Source: Pseudomonas sp. Ant30-3 (lineage in GTDB: Bacteria; Pseudomonadota; Gammaproteobacteria; Pseudomonadales; Pseudomonadaceae). From it: a stretch of DNA of 64,000 nt. How positions within the stretch are numbered: the first letter of the stretch is position 1; every line of letters starts with the position of its first letter. The notes under the pieces were generated by a model. The model had not been told where the DNA came from. It worked only from the letters and a program-made list of their open reading frames with translations, and ran no database searches. The position numbers and the translations under genes were made by a program. This document shows, piece by piece, positions 1 to 7,803 of this stretch. The stretch is from NCBI RefSeq assembly GCF_000690905.1, contig NZ_JMCL01000030.1, positions 158,811 through 222,810 on the forward strand. Reading direction: 5' to 3'.

Positions 1-621
1 CTGACGCTTGCCCACGCACAGGATAAAACAGTGATCGCTGGCATCGAACGTGCCACTACGGCCGAGGTGATTGAATACGCGCTGCTGGCCCAGGAGCTGG
101 GTGCTCAGGCGATCATGTTTACTTCGCCTTTCGCATCCGGGACGAATCAGAAAGACATCATTGAGCATTACCGCGCCGTTCATGACGCCGTTTCCATGGA
201 TATCTTCATCTACAACGAGTCTGCGCTATCCGGCAACGAAAAAAGCTTTGATACGTTAATGGCGATTGCGCGGTTACCCAGGGTCATCGGCATCAAGGAT
301 TCACCCTCGCAGCCGCGCGTCCAAAGCGAGATCGATCAGCTGCGCAATGAGGGTCTGGATTACTTCCTCGGCTGGGAAATGCTCCTGGCTAGAGAGCTGC
401 AGTCCGACGGCAATGTCGTGTCGTTGGCCAATCTGGAACCTGCACTCTGTCGCATGGCAATAAGTGCACAGCAACCTTTGGTAAGTGCGCTGGTGGAATC
501 GCTCGACCAGCGCTTCGAACTCGCTGCGGACGATTGGTACGCGCACGTCAAAAAGGAACTCAAGGCGCGAGGCATCATCACCACGGACAAAGTGTTGGTG
601 GCAGAGGGGGCCATGGCATGA
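1..621 (+). CDS. Dihydrodipicolinate synthase/N-acetylneuraminate lyase family protein (5' truncated by window)
   Basis: The reading frame is open to base 1, so the N-terminus lies outside the window; the GTG at 31 is only an internal valine. The visible part is the C-terminal two thirds of a class I aldolase-type TIM barrel. It has a tyrosine in the context IYNES (the YN motif of DapA proteins) and the Schiff-base lysine in IGIKDS (lysine codon at 295-297). The family makes or breaks C-C bonds using pyruvate or another 2-oxoacid. It overlaps the next gene by ATGA (618-621), so it is translationally coupled to a haem-oxygenase-like oxidase and then a Rieske protein. Substrate cannot be read from the sequence. 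It is not the hydroxyproline-pathway deaminase, which has its own gene at 4547-5488. Confidence 0.85.
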   Translation: MTLAHAQDKTVIAGIERATTAEVIEYALLAQELGAQAIMFTSPFASGTNQKDIIEHYRAVHDAVSMDIFIYNESALSGNEKSFDTLMAIARLPRVIGIKDSPSQPRVQSEIDQLRNEGLDYFLGWEMLLARELQSDGNVVSLANLEPALCRMAISAQQPLVSALVESLDQRFELAADDWYAHVKKELKARGIITTDKVLVAEGAMA

Positions 622-1475
622 ACGCACAGCAAAAAGATCTGTTCCTGGCCAATCGCGCCTGTATCAAACAGCTTCAGCCATTGCCCGCACATATCCTGGC
701 CTTTGAGCGTGACTGGATCGATTCAACGATCCAGAAAACGCGAACTGCCAACACGCCCTCCGACCTGGCCGGTTTGCGCAAACAACTCGCGGAACTGGTA
801 GAACTGGAACGCAGCGTAATGCCGCCCAGCGCAGCCTACGTTGGCGATCATATGACGCGTGAGGAATTCAAGATCCTGGTGCAGGAGTTCGCGCTGGATG
901 GCCTGACCGAGGCGCAGGTGTTCTATCACCTTATGCCTCGACTGAGCCTCGCCGCTCAGATGCCTATGTTGCGGATGATGATTGATGAGTTCGGCTCCGG
1001 CAATCTCAAGCGTTCCCACACCACGCTGTACATAGACCTGCTGAACGAATTGCAGATGCCGACCGACCTGGCGTTCTACATTGACGTCAATGCTGCAGCC
1101 GGGTTCTCGTTCCCCAACATGTTTTGCTGGCTGACAATGCGGGCGGATGATCCGTCCTATTTCGCAGGAGTCATTACCTATTTCGAAACGGTCGTGCCGT
1201 TTTTCTTCGAGTGCTACACATCGATTTGTTCGCGTTTGCAAATCAAGGCTCACACGTATTATTCCGAGCATGTGCACATTGATGTGTTTCACGCCATCGA
1301 AGGCCAGCGTTTGCTGAAAGCGATGGATGCGACGGGCGATCTGGACCCGGTCAAAGCGTGGGAGGGCATCTGTATGGGACGGGAAATTACCAATGCAGCT
1401 TTTGATGCGGCGGTCGATAAGGCCAGGCGTCAAGAATTTTTTGACAAGGAGCGTGAGATTGAGCGAGCCCTCTGA
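618..1475 (+). CDS. Haem-oxygenase-like diiron oxidase (iron-containing redox enzyme family)
   Basis: The protein has 285 residues. The ATG at 618 was chosen because it overlaps the upstream stop as ATGA. It is helical, with two motif blocks typical of HDO enzymes: D-E-F-G-S-G-N followed by a histidine ten residues after the glutamate (E124, H134), and S-E-H-V-H-I-D-V-F-H (E217, H218, D222, H225). These are candidate ligands for a diiron centre. Known family members catalyse oxidations such as N-oxygenation, desaturation or C-C cleavage on amino acids and fatty acids (UndA, BesC, SznF and relatives). It does not match the UndA sequence I remember. The lyase and Rieske ferredoxin in the same operon suggest a carbon-bond enzyme, an oxygenase and its electron donor acting on one substrate. 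Substrate unknown. Confidence 0.75.
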   Translation: MNAQQKDLFLANRACIKQLQPLPAHILAFERDWIDSTIQKTRTANTPSDLAGLRKQLAELVELERSVMPPSAAYVGDHMTREEFKILVQEFALDGLTEAQVFYHLMPRLSLAAQMPMLRMMIDEFGSGNLKRSHTTLYIDLLNELQMPTDLAFYIDVNAAAGFSFPNMFCWLTMRADDPSYFAGVITYFETVVPFFFECYTSICSRLQIKAHTYYSEHVHIDVFHAIEGQRLLKAMDATGDLDPVKAWEGICMGREITNAAFDAAVDKARRQEFFDKEREIERAL

Positions 1476-1695
1476 GTTTCATCGCCCCGGCAGATTCACC
1501 GTGGAACTCGGCGATCAGCTTTTTGAAGTGCCGCACACGTGCCCACATCGCGCAGGGTGGCTGGAACACGGTATGGTCAATGAACAGCGCAAGAGCATCA
1601 CCTGTCCATTGCATTTCTCCGTGTTCAGTCTAGAGACCGGTGAGCAACTGAGCGGCCCGCCCTGTGGGCGCCTGGATGTCAGACGCTTGATTTGA
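1459..1695 (+). CDS. Rieske-type [2Fe-2S] ferredoxin
   Basis: The protein has 78 residues if translation begins at TTG 1459. That start is preferred because AAGGAG (1446-1451) lies seven bases upstream; a GTG at 1453 is too close to it. The two cluster-binding motifs are C28-P-H30 and C49-P-L-H52, separated by 18 residues, as in Rieske ferredoxins that bind [2Fe-2S] through two Cys and two His. There is no oxygenase domain, so this is a soluble electron carrier. It overlaps the oxidase gene by 17 bases and is probably its reductant; that partnership is inferred from gene order. Confidence 0.8.
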   Translation: MSEPSEFHRPGRFTVELGDQLFEVPHTCPHRAGWLEHGMVNEQRKSITCPLHFSVFSLETGEQLSGPPCGRLDVRRLI

Positions 1696-1859
1696 TCATT
1701 GCTTTTGGCGAGTCCTGCGCCGTGAATGGGGGTAGGATTTCGCCAATATCGCGTCGTTGTCAGCTGACAGACAAATGTACCCGCCGCTATCCACATGGGT
1801 TCCATCCGTTTACTTCCAGGTCAGCGCCTTGACTAGCCTGGAGGCTTTTGCGTTCAGCT

Positions 1860-2675
1860 TCAGGATCGCGATACTCCGGGCACATCCATATTGATCTTGC
1901 GCCACGCCGCTTGGGCAAAACTGTAGACGGAAAAAGCGATCAGGCCCAATGCGATAATCATCAATATGACTGCACCTGCCGGCAGGTTCTGCAGGGCATC
2001 GAGCGCGTCTTTCATGCCCGGCGGGTCCATGGCTTTATAGGCCGAGCCGCTGACCAGCAGTAACACGGCAATTTCGATGAAGACTACGCCTCGGGCAATC
2101 AGGCCGAATCTAGAGACCGGACGCACATAACGCATCACGTCTTCATCCGCTTCGAAGTACTTCTCGAACGTCGCCTTCCAGCCTTTGATGATGTGAGCAA
2201 TGCCGACGCCCAATGGCACCAGTGCGATGAGGTAAACCAATACGTTCGAATATTCCCAGGACAGCAGGCTGGCCAGCAGGTCCTTGGTCTGACCACCTCC
2301 GGAATCGCCCGAGCTCTTGCGCCCACTGACGAGTAGACCCAGGGCAAAAAACGCCAGTGCGCCATTAACCAAACCGCCGGCCAGCAATCCGGTACGAATG
2401 ACAAGGCCTTTGAATTCCTTGCCGTGATGATCGACGTCGCGGGTCGCTTGCAGCACACGCCAAGCGGCGAACGCCAGCAGGCCCGCCACTACCAGCCCGA
2501 CCAGCACGTAACCGAATGGCTGGCTAAACAATGCTTCCAGGCTTTTGTGACTATCCTTGGGTTTAGTCGAGTCTTGAGCAGCCAGTAACGCGAAGATCCC
2601 GATGATCAGGTAAATAACGCCTCGCGCGGCATAACCGCCGCGTGCGAGAACAACCAGGCCTTGATGAGCGGACAT
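1860..2675 (-). CDS. DUF1206 family integral membrane protein
   Basis: The protein has 271 residues. The ATG at 2675 (MSAHQG) was chosen over a longer in-frame ATG at 2774 because the added 33 residues are Arg/Cys-rich and unlike a membrane protein N-terminus. It contains about six hydrophobic segments arranged as three repeated pairs. Each repeat starts with a motif of the type L-A-R-G-G-Y-A-A-R-G-V-I-Y-L, seen again as S-R-F-G-L-I-A-R-G-V-V-F, which is the DUF1206 signature. Function is unknown; it is monocistronic here. The 164 bases between the Rieske gene and this 3' end hold no gene. Confidence 0.75.
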   Translation of the reverse strand: MSAHQGLVVLARGGYAARGVIYLIIGIFALLAAQDSTKPKDSHKSLEALFSQPFGYVLVGLVVAGLLAFAAWRVLQATRDVDHHGKEFKGLVIRTGLLAGGLVNGALAFFALGLLVSGRKSSGDSGGGQTKDLLASLLSWEYSNVLVYLIALVPLGVGIAHIIKGWKATFEKYFEADEDVMRYVRPVSRFGLIARGVVFIEIAVLLLVSGSAYKAMDPPGMKDALDALQNLPAGAVILMIIALGLIAFSVYSFAQAAWRKINMDVPGVSRS

Positions 2676-2987
2676 ACGTCTGATTCCAGAAAAAGTATTA
2701 CTACAGAAGACCCATAAACCCGCAAGGCGTTCGAAAAAATCAAAGCAAGGCTCACGCCTGTCGCGCCGCCGCATTCAAGGTGAACGAACGCTGCGTTGTC
2801 CTCATGCTCTAGTTGATACGGCTGGTGTTCATTCGGCGGAGTAAAAGCAAGCATCAAGTCACAGGTACGACCTCTATGTCCTGAAAGCGCCATCGCCGCG
2901 AACTTCATCCGATCAATTCGGTCGACCAGTCAGCGGCTTCTCTTTTCGCACGACGATCCAGAAATACTTACAACAATGGTGATCGCG
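2676..2987. other. Intergenic region without a supported gene
   Basis: This gap of 312 bases lies between the divergent DUF1206 gene and the small Cys-rich gene. A minus-strand frame (2606-2908) runs through it but overlaps the DUF1206 coding start and lacks a good ribosome binding site. I see no repeat, hairpin terminator or RNA gene; it presumably carries both promoters. Confidence 0.4.
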
Positions 2988-3221
2988 ATGAATTGTCTTA
3001 TTTGTGTCAGCGCCGCAGAGCGCATTCAATGTCATGGGCCTTGGGAGGAAAGGGACTGTCCTGACTGCGGACGCTATCGGGTGTCCGATGAACTGATTCT
3101 CGCGCTTATCGACCAAGGACAAATCTTCGACGTCGCGAAAACCCGAGGTTGGCTGGACCGCCAACGGATGCAAGTGGCGATTCCGGCAATCGTAAAAAGC
3201 GAGGCGCTGCTGGTTTCTTGA
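2988..3221 (+). CDS. Small Cys-rich protein with two CxxC knuckles
   Basis: The protein has 77 residues starting MNCLIC. ATG 2988 was chosen over ATG 2976 because the sequence GGTGAT (2978-2983) sits correctly as its ribosome binding site, whereas nothing suitable precedes 2976. The N-terminal half has C-L-I-C and C-P-D-C-G motifs about 25 residues apart, suggesting a small zinc ribbon. The rest is a short hydrophilic helical tail. It looks like a conserved small Pseudomonas protein of unknown function. The convergent dehydrogenase gene ends 25 bases downstream. Confidence 0.6.
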   Translation: MNCLICVSAAERIQCHGPWEERDCPDCGRYRVSDELILALIDQGQIFDVAKTRGWLDRQRMQVAIPAIVKSEALLVS

Positions 3222-3246
3222 GTTTATTGCGCAGCCCCACGCTGCT

Positions 3247-4518
3247 TCAAAAGCGATCGAGTCGGTAGGGGTGCAGCGCGGGCAAACCGGGCTTCGCAGA
3301 ACCCGCTGACACCAGTCCACAAACCAGTTCGGCAGTCACCGCCGCCTGGGTCAAGCCCAAATGCTGGTGCCCGAACGCCAACAGCACCTTGCCCTCACAC
3401 ACCCGGTCGATGATCGGCAGGGAATCCGGCAGCGACGGACGAAAGCCCATCCACGGAGTCGCCTCCTCAGCGTTCAGATCCCGACGAAACAGACCTTTGC
3501 TCAGGTGATGCAACTGCCAGGCGCGCTGCATGTTCGCCGGGCTGTGCAGGCCAGCGAATTCGACGGTGCCTGCCAGCCTCAGCCCGGCGGCCATCGGCGT
3601 CATGATGAATCGGCGTTCCAGTGAGGTGACGGCGAAGGGCAGCCGATTGTGTTCATGGGGCAGCATCAGGTGATAACCGCGTTCGGTATCCAGCGGGATC
3701 TTTTTGCCGGTCAATGCGGCGGTCAATTCGGCTGAATGAGCCCCGCAGGCGATCAGTACCTGCCGAGCTTGCAACGTGCCTTGGTCGGTGACGAGTGCAA
3801 CGCCATCCTCGTGCAAGTGACCGCCCTGAACATGCTGTTGCACAAACTCCACGCCACTGGCTTGTGCGGCGTTCACCAGCTCGCAAACCACGCGATAGGG
3901 ATCGAGGAAATGCCCGGTGCGCGGGAAGAACAGCCCGCCCTGAATCTGATGGCTGAGTTGTGGCGCGGCGTTGTGCACTGCGCCGGCAGACCAGAAATCC
4001 ACCGGCACCTGTTGCTGATGCAAGCGCTTTTGCAACGCTTCGATCGCCTGTCGCGCGTCGGCGCGTTCGAACACCAGCAACGAGCCGTCCTCCTTCAGCA
4101 GGTGGCGACGCTCAATGGCCGTCAGCAACCGCTGCCACGCACCCAGGCTGCTTTCATTCAGCGCGCGCAAACCGGCGACTGTTTGCTGGAACGGCGCCGA
4201 GCGCAGGTTGAGCAACAGACGCGTGAACCAGGGCAGGGCGCGCGGCAGGTATTTCCAGTCCAGGCGCAGCGGCCCCATCGGGTCCATCAGCATCGACGGC
4301 AGCCGTTTGAGAATGGACAGGTCGGCAATCGGGAACACCTGCTCGGTCGCCAAATGCCCGGCGTTGCCAAACGAAGCACCGTGGCCGGGCGCCTGTCGGT
4401 CGATGACCACGACCCGCAAGCCTTGACGCGCCAGGCGCAAGGCGCAGGCAACACCGATGATGCCGGCGCCGACGATGGCGATATCGTGCGGCGGGTTAGC
4501 CGTGTTTGGGTCGCGCAT
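3247..4518 (-). CDS. lhpB: FAD-dependent D-hydroxyproline dehydrogenase (DadA/DAO-like)
   Basis: The protein has 423 residues beginning MRDPNTANPP. A dinucleotide-binding motif (DIAIVGAGIIGVACALRLA) and an acidic residue ending the second strand (VVVIDR) lie near the N-terminus, followed by a DadA-type flavin amine oxidase fold. It is the third gene of a minus-strand operon after hydroxyproline epimerase and pyrroline-hydroxycarboxylate deaminase. That order assigns it to oxidation of cis-4-hydroxy-D-proline to 1-pyrroline-4-hydroxy-2-carboxylate, probably passing electrons to the respiratory chain. The deaminase gene ends 28 bases upstream, and AAGGA precedes the start by about ten bases. 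Family membership is clear; substrate comes from context. Confidence 0.8.
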   Translation of the reverse strand: MRDPNTANPPHDIAIVGAGIIGVACALRLARQGLRVVVIDRQAPGHGASFGNAGHLATEQVFPIADLSILKRLPSMLMDPMGPLRLDWKYLPRALPWFTRLLLNLRSAPFQQTVAGLRALNESSLGAWQRLLTAIERRHLLKEDGSLLVFERADARQAIEALQKRLHQQQVPVDFWSAGAVHNAAPQLSHQIQGGLFFPRTGHFLDPYRVVCELVNAAQASGVEFVQQHVQGGHLHEDGVALVTDQGTLQARQVLIACGAHSAELTAALTGKKIPLDTERGYHLMLPHEHNRLPFAVTSLERRFIMTPMAAGLRLAGTVEFAGLHSPANMQRAWQLHHLSKGLFRRDLNAEEATPWMGFRPSLPDSLPIIDRVCEGKVLLAFGHQHLGLTQAAVTAELVCGLVSAGSAKPGLPALHPYRLDRF

Positions 4519-4546
4519 GTTCCGGGGATCCTTGCGGTGGCGTTTT

Positions 4547-5488
4547 TCAGGCGAGATCGGCTGACCAGCTCTCATACCATTGCCGGAACAACGCGTATTG
4601 TTGCTCGGCGTAGCGGCGCTGGGAATCGCAGAGTTCGTCGGTCTCATTGAAATGCAGGGCGTAACCTTGATCGCCGTTGAGCACCATCAGGTGCTTGTAA
4701 AACAGCACCAGGTCGCAACCTTCATCGAACGAGGACAGCACGGCCAGCGCCGATTCCAGTTCGCGTGCCAGGCGGCGTGCCTTGGCGTCACCGTTGGCGG
4801 CCTGCCTGCTCAGGGCTACCAGTTGCAGCACTTCACGCGGCAGGGCATTGCCGATGCCGGTGATGGCGCCGGTGGCGTTGCAGTTGACGAAACCATGGAC
4901 CACTTGCGTATCGACGCCGACCATCAACGTCACGCTGTCATCTTTGCCGGTGATGTTTTCGGCGGCGTAGCGCAAGTCGGCGGCACCGCCAAATTCCTTG
5001 AAGCCGATCAGGTTCGGGTGCTCGCGACGCAATTCAAAAAACAGCTCGGCGCGGGTGGCAAAACCATAATAAGGGCTGTTGTAGATGACGGCTGGCAACC
5101 CCGGCGCCGCCTCGAGGATGGCCGCAAAGTGAGCTTTCTGCGCGGTGGCGGAGGCACCTCGCGAGAGTACGCGAGGAATCACCATCAAGCCGTGCGCGCC
5201 TACCGCTGCTGCATGCGCCGCGTGAGAAACCGCTTCGCGACTATTGACGGCGCCGGTGCCAACAATCGTCGGCACACCGGCGTCCACCAGACGCGCAACG
5301 CCTTCCTGGCGCTGGGCTTGCGTAAGCAGCGGCCAGTCGCCCATGGAGCCGCAATACACCACGGCGCTCATGCCGATATCCACCAGTTCGCGACCTTTGG
5401 CCACCAACGCATCGAAGTCAGGTTTTCGCTCTGCGTTGCAGGGGGTCATCAACGCCGGAATGCAGCCAGTGAAAATGTTTGCGCTCAT
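4547..5488 (-). CDS. lhpC: 1-pyrroline-4-hydroxy-2-carboxylate deaminase (DapA family)
   Basis: The protein has 313 residues and is a complete TIM-barrel lyase of the DHDPS family. Y136 in VIYNSPYYG and the Schiff-base lysine K164 in LIGFKEFGG are both present. It is very similar to the P. putida deaminase of the hydroxyproline pathway as I remember it. The reaction opens and deaminates 1-pyrroline-4-hydroxy-2-carboxylate to 2-oxoglutarate semialdehyde. It sits between the epimerase (50 bases upstream) and the D-hydroxyproline dehydrogenase, so all three core steps are in one operon. A 2-oxoglutarate semialdehyde dehydrogenase gene is not in this operon. Confidence 0.9.
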   Translation of the reverse strand: MSANIFTGCIPALMTPCNAERKPDFDALVAKGRELVDIGMSAVVYCGSMGDWPLLTQAQRQEGVARLVDAGVPTIVGTGAVNSREAVSHAAHAAAVGAHGLMVIPRVLSRGASATAQKAHFAAILEAAPGLPAVIYNSPYYGFATRAELFFELRREHPNLIGFKEFGGAADLRYAAENITGKDDSVTLMVGVDTQVVHGFVNCNATGAITGIGNALPREVLQLVALSRQAANGDAKARRLARELESALAVLSSFDEGCDLVLFYKHLMVLNGDQGYALHFNETDELCDSQRRYAEQQYALFRQWYESWSADLA

Positions 5489-5538
5489 CAGTCTAGCTCC
5501 TGGGATTTTTTCAAGTCTGGATAAGGGGAGGGGGCCAT

Positions 5539-6465
5539 TCAGATGCCCCAGGCGAAAGGGTCCTGGTCGTCGATCAGCAAGGTGCTGTCGGCCGTCATGT
5601 AAGCGCGTCCGCTAATGAATGGGCGGACACGTTTGCCTTCCCATTCGAAGCGGCCTTCGAACTGGCTGCCGGTGATGCTCGCCTGAACCCAGATCTCGCC
5701 CTCGGCGAGTTTGCCGTCGGCCGCCAGACACGCCAGTTTGGCGCTGGTGCCGGTGCCGCAAGGGGAGCGGTCATAGGCTTTGCCGGGGCACATGACGAAG
5801 TTGCGGCTGTCCGCCTCGGCATCGTCGGCGAACAATTCCACGTGGTCGATCAGCGCGCCGTCTTCGCCGTGAATTCCTTGAGCTTCCAGCGCTTTGAGTA
5901 TTGACCAGGTGAAAGCGCTGAGGGCGTCGACGTTGTCCATGTGCAGCGCATGGCCATGCTCGGCCACCAGGAAAAACCAGTTGCCGCCCCAGGCGATATC
6001 GCCGTAGATGCGGCCGTAACCTGGCACTTCCACCGGCACCTGTTTGCGATAACGGTAAGCCGGCACGTTGCGCAGCGTGACCGCGCCGTCTTCGTGCAGG
6101 GTGGCACTGACCGCACCGACGGGTGTGTCGATGGTGTGCACCCCCGGGCTGATGTGCCCAAGATAATGCAACGATGCGACGAGGCCGATGGTGCCGTGCC
6201 CGCACATACCGAGGTAACCGGCGTTGTTGAAGAAGATCACCCCGCAGGTCGCTGCGGCCGAAACGGCTGGGCAATACAGCGCGCCGACCAATACATCGTT
6301 GCCTCGCGGTTCGAGCAGACAGGCTCGGCGCCATTGATCATGCTCATCACGCAGGGCGTCGCGCTTTTCAGCCATGGAGGTGCCGGGCAGGTTGGGGAAA
6401 CCTGACATCACCAGGCGCGTGGGTTCGCCGCCGGTGTGGGAATCGATGACGTGGAGTTTTTTCAT
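5539..6465 (-). CDS. lhpA: 4-hydroxyproline 2-epimerase (proline racemase superfamily)
   Basis: The protein has 308 residues starting [13 protein letters not shown]. That start matches the family length; an ATG four codons upstream (6477) is possible. The two catalytic cysteines are C88 in GMCGHGTIG and C236 in [11 protein letters not shown], exactly the residue numbers reported for bacterial hydroxyproline epimerases. They act as the general acid/base pair that interconverts trans-4-hydroxy-L-proline and cis-4-hydroxy-D-proline. It is the first gene of the catabolic operon and is transcribed away from the AraC-type regulator. A Cys rather than Thr at the second site separates it from 3-hydroxyproline dehydratases. 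Confidence 0.93.
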   Translation of the reverse strand: MKKLHVIDSHTGGEPTRLVMSGFPNLPGTSMAEKRDALRDEHDQWRRACLLEPRGNDVLVGALYCPAVSAAATCGVIFFNNAGYLGMCGHGTIGLVASLHYLGHISPGVHTIDTPVGAVSATLHEDGAVTLRNVPAYRYRKQVPVEVPGYGRIYGDIAWGGNWFFLVAEHGHALHMDNVDALSAFTWSILKALEAQGIHGEDGALIDHVELFADDAEADSRNFVMCPGKAYDRSPCGTGTSAKLACLAADGKLAEGEIWVQASITGSQFEGRFEWEGKRVRPFISGRAYMTADSTLLIDDQDPFAWGI

Positions 6466-6593
6466 GGGAGGGTCCATTCAGTGACGGCTCGGCGTTAACA
6501 CTGAACTTGCGGACGGCGCGGCGATTGATGTTTTATGTCGGGTAGGATGACGAAATCGGCATAGTTGGAGCGCTGGAGGGCGTTTCGCAATTC

Positions 6594-6708
6594 AACGGGG
6601 GCGAGCCCCCTCGCCACAGGGCAGCGCTCGACACCGGCGCGACCGTGCGGCAATCTGCTAACACTTGCAGGAGTAAAGCTTGGTGGGAGCAAAGCTTGCT
6701 CGCGATTA
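6594..6708. repeat. Two half-REP elements of different families
   Basis: In the regulator/epimerase intergenic region, 6594-6617 is an arm of the family AACGGGGGCNAGCCCCCTCG, and 6683-6708 is an arm of the family GGGAGCAAAGCTTGCTCGCG. Both recur elsewhere in the window as members of inverted pairs. Here each is a single arm, so this looks like two degraded insertions rather than a complete REPIN. Confidence 0.7.
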
Positions 6709-6753
6709 CGCACTGTCAATCGCCGACAATCTTGAGCAGAGGCAGCAAAACCA

Positions 6754-7527
6754 ATGACACCCAACGCATTCGCTCACCTTTGCCAAGACCCCGACTCATC
6801 TCGCGCGCAAACCCTCGAAGACCTGCTCTCCAGCATCGCACCGCTTTTGCCAATGCTGGACGTTATCCCCAACGCCACCATTTTCATCAAGGACAGCCAG
6901 GCCCGTTATGTCATGGCCAATCGCACGCTGGTCCAGCGCTGCGGCCTGAAGGACTTGAAACCGCTGCTGGGGAAAACCAGCGCCGAGGTGTTTCCGGCAC
7001 AGTTGGGGCCGGGCTATACCGAACAGGATCGCCGCGTGCTGGAGCAGGGTTTGGTGTTGGAGGATCAACTCGAACTGCACCTTTACGGCAGCCGCGAACC
7101 CGGCTGGTGCCTGACGCACAAGCAGCCACTGTTGAATCGGGAAGGTGTAATCATCGGCCTGACGGGCATTTCGGTTGACTTGCAATCAGCTGCTGACACC
7201 CACCCGGCTTATCAACGGCTGGCCGCTGTCGATCAACATATCCGCGCTCATTTCCACCGGCGCATCGCATTGGCCGAACTGACTCGCATCGCCGATATCT
7301 CGGTCGCGCAACTGGAGCGGTATTGCAAGCGTGTATTCCACCTGACGCCACGGCAAATGATCCAGAAGATTCGCCTCGAACATGCGCATCGATTGCTGAT
7401 CACCGCATTGCCCATTACCGAGATTGCATTGCAATGCGGCTATACCGATCACAGCGCATTCACACGTCAGTTCAAAGCTTTGACCGGGTTTACGCCGCGC
7501 CAGTATCGGCAGGCGACGTCTGGTTGA
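6754..7527 (+). CDS. AraC-family regulator with PAS sensor domain
   Basis: The protein has 257 residues. Residues about 28-145 form a PAS domain (VIPNATIFIKDSQARYVMANR ending in a GLTGISVD strand). Residues about 160-255 form two helix-turn-helix motifs of AraC type, ending GYTDHSAFTRQFKALTG and FTPRQYR. It is divergent from the hydroxyproline epimerase operon and is the likely activator of those genes in response to hydroxyproline; this role is inferred from position. The 288-base gap between the two start codons contains REP repeats, so the operator is probably close to one of the two genes. Confidence 0.85.
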   Translation: MTPNAFAHLCQDPDSSRAQTLEDLLSSIAPLLPMLDVIPNATIFIKDSQARYVMANRTLVQRCGLKDLKPLLGKTSAEVFPAQLGPGYTEQDRRVLEQGLVLEDQLELHLYGSREPGWCLTHKQPLLNREGVIIGLTGISVDLQSAADTHPAYQRLAAVDQHIRAHFHRRIALAELTRIADISVAQLERYCKRVFHLTPRQMIQKIRLEHAHRLLITALPITEIALQCGYTDHSAFTRQFKALTGFTPRQYRQATSG

Positions 7528-7646
7528 GCGGGGGCCTGGATATCCGCTTGATGGCGACGGGCGATTCTCAGCATGCCCCACAGCATCGAAATAGCAATCG
7601 CCAGCCAGGCGGCGATCATGCTGAAGATTGTCATTGCAAGGCTCAT
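7467..7646 (-). CDS. Small single-span membrane protein (59 aa)
   Basis: The start ATG 7646 is preceded by a strong ribosome binding site (GGAGGA six bases upstream), which supports a real gene; an upstream in-frame ATG at 7658 lacks this. Residues about 4-25 are a hydrophobic helix (MTIFSMIAAWLAIAISMLWG) followed by an Arg/His-rich cytoplasmic tail. The 3' end overlaps the last 61 bases of the AraC gene on the other strand. Function unknown. Confidence 0.5.
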   Translation of the reverse strand: MSLAMTIFSMIAAWLAIAISMLWGMLRIARRHQADIQAPAQPDVACRYWRGVNPVKALN

Positions 7647-7741
7647 AAATTCCTCCACTGCTGTGTCGTCTTCCTGCTCTCCCTTTTAATGACCCTGTGA
7701 TGGCACAGGGATTCAAATTAATGGCCCGTCTGATGGCCAGA

Positions 7742-7777
7742 AACGACAAAGCCCCGAATGAACAGGGCTTTGTCGTT
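7742..7777. terminator. Hairpin terminator with 13-base arms
   Basis: The arms AACGACAAAGCCC and GGGCTTTGTCGTT flank a ten-base loop. It lies just beyond the 3' end of the minus-strand sugar dehydrogenase gene and can serve either strand. Confidence 0.75.
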
Positions 7778-7803
7778 ATCGTGGTGCAGTTGTGACGGTG
7801 CAG

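Noticed and set aside
1..621. Assignment of the first gene as the hydroxyproline deaminase
   Set aside because: The true deaminase is at 4547-5488 within the hydroxyproline operon; the first gene is more divergent and linked to an oxidase and Rieske protein.
2606..2908. A 100-residue minus-strand frame upstream of DUF1206
   Set aside because: It overlaps the DUF1206 coding start by 70 bases, has no good ribosome binding site and no family match. It remains a weak possibility.
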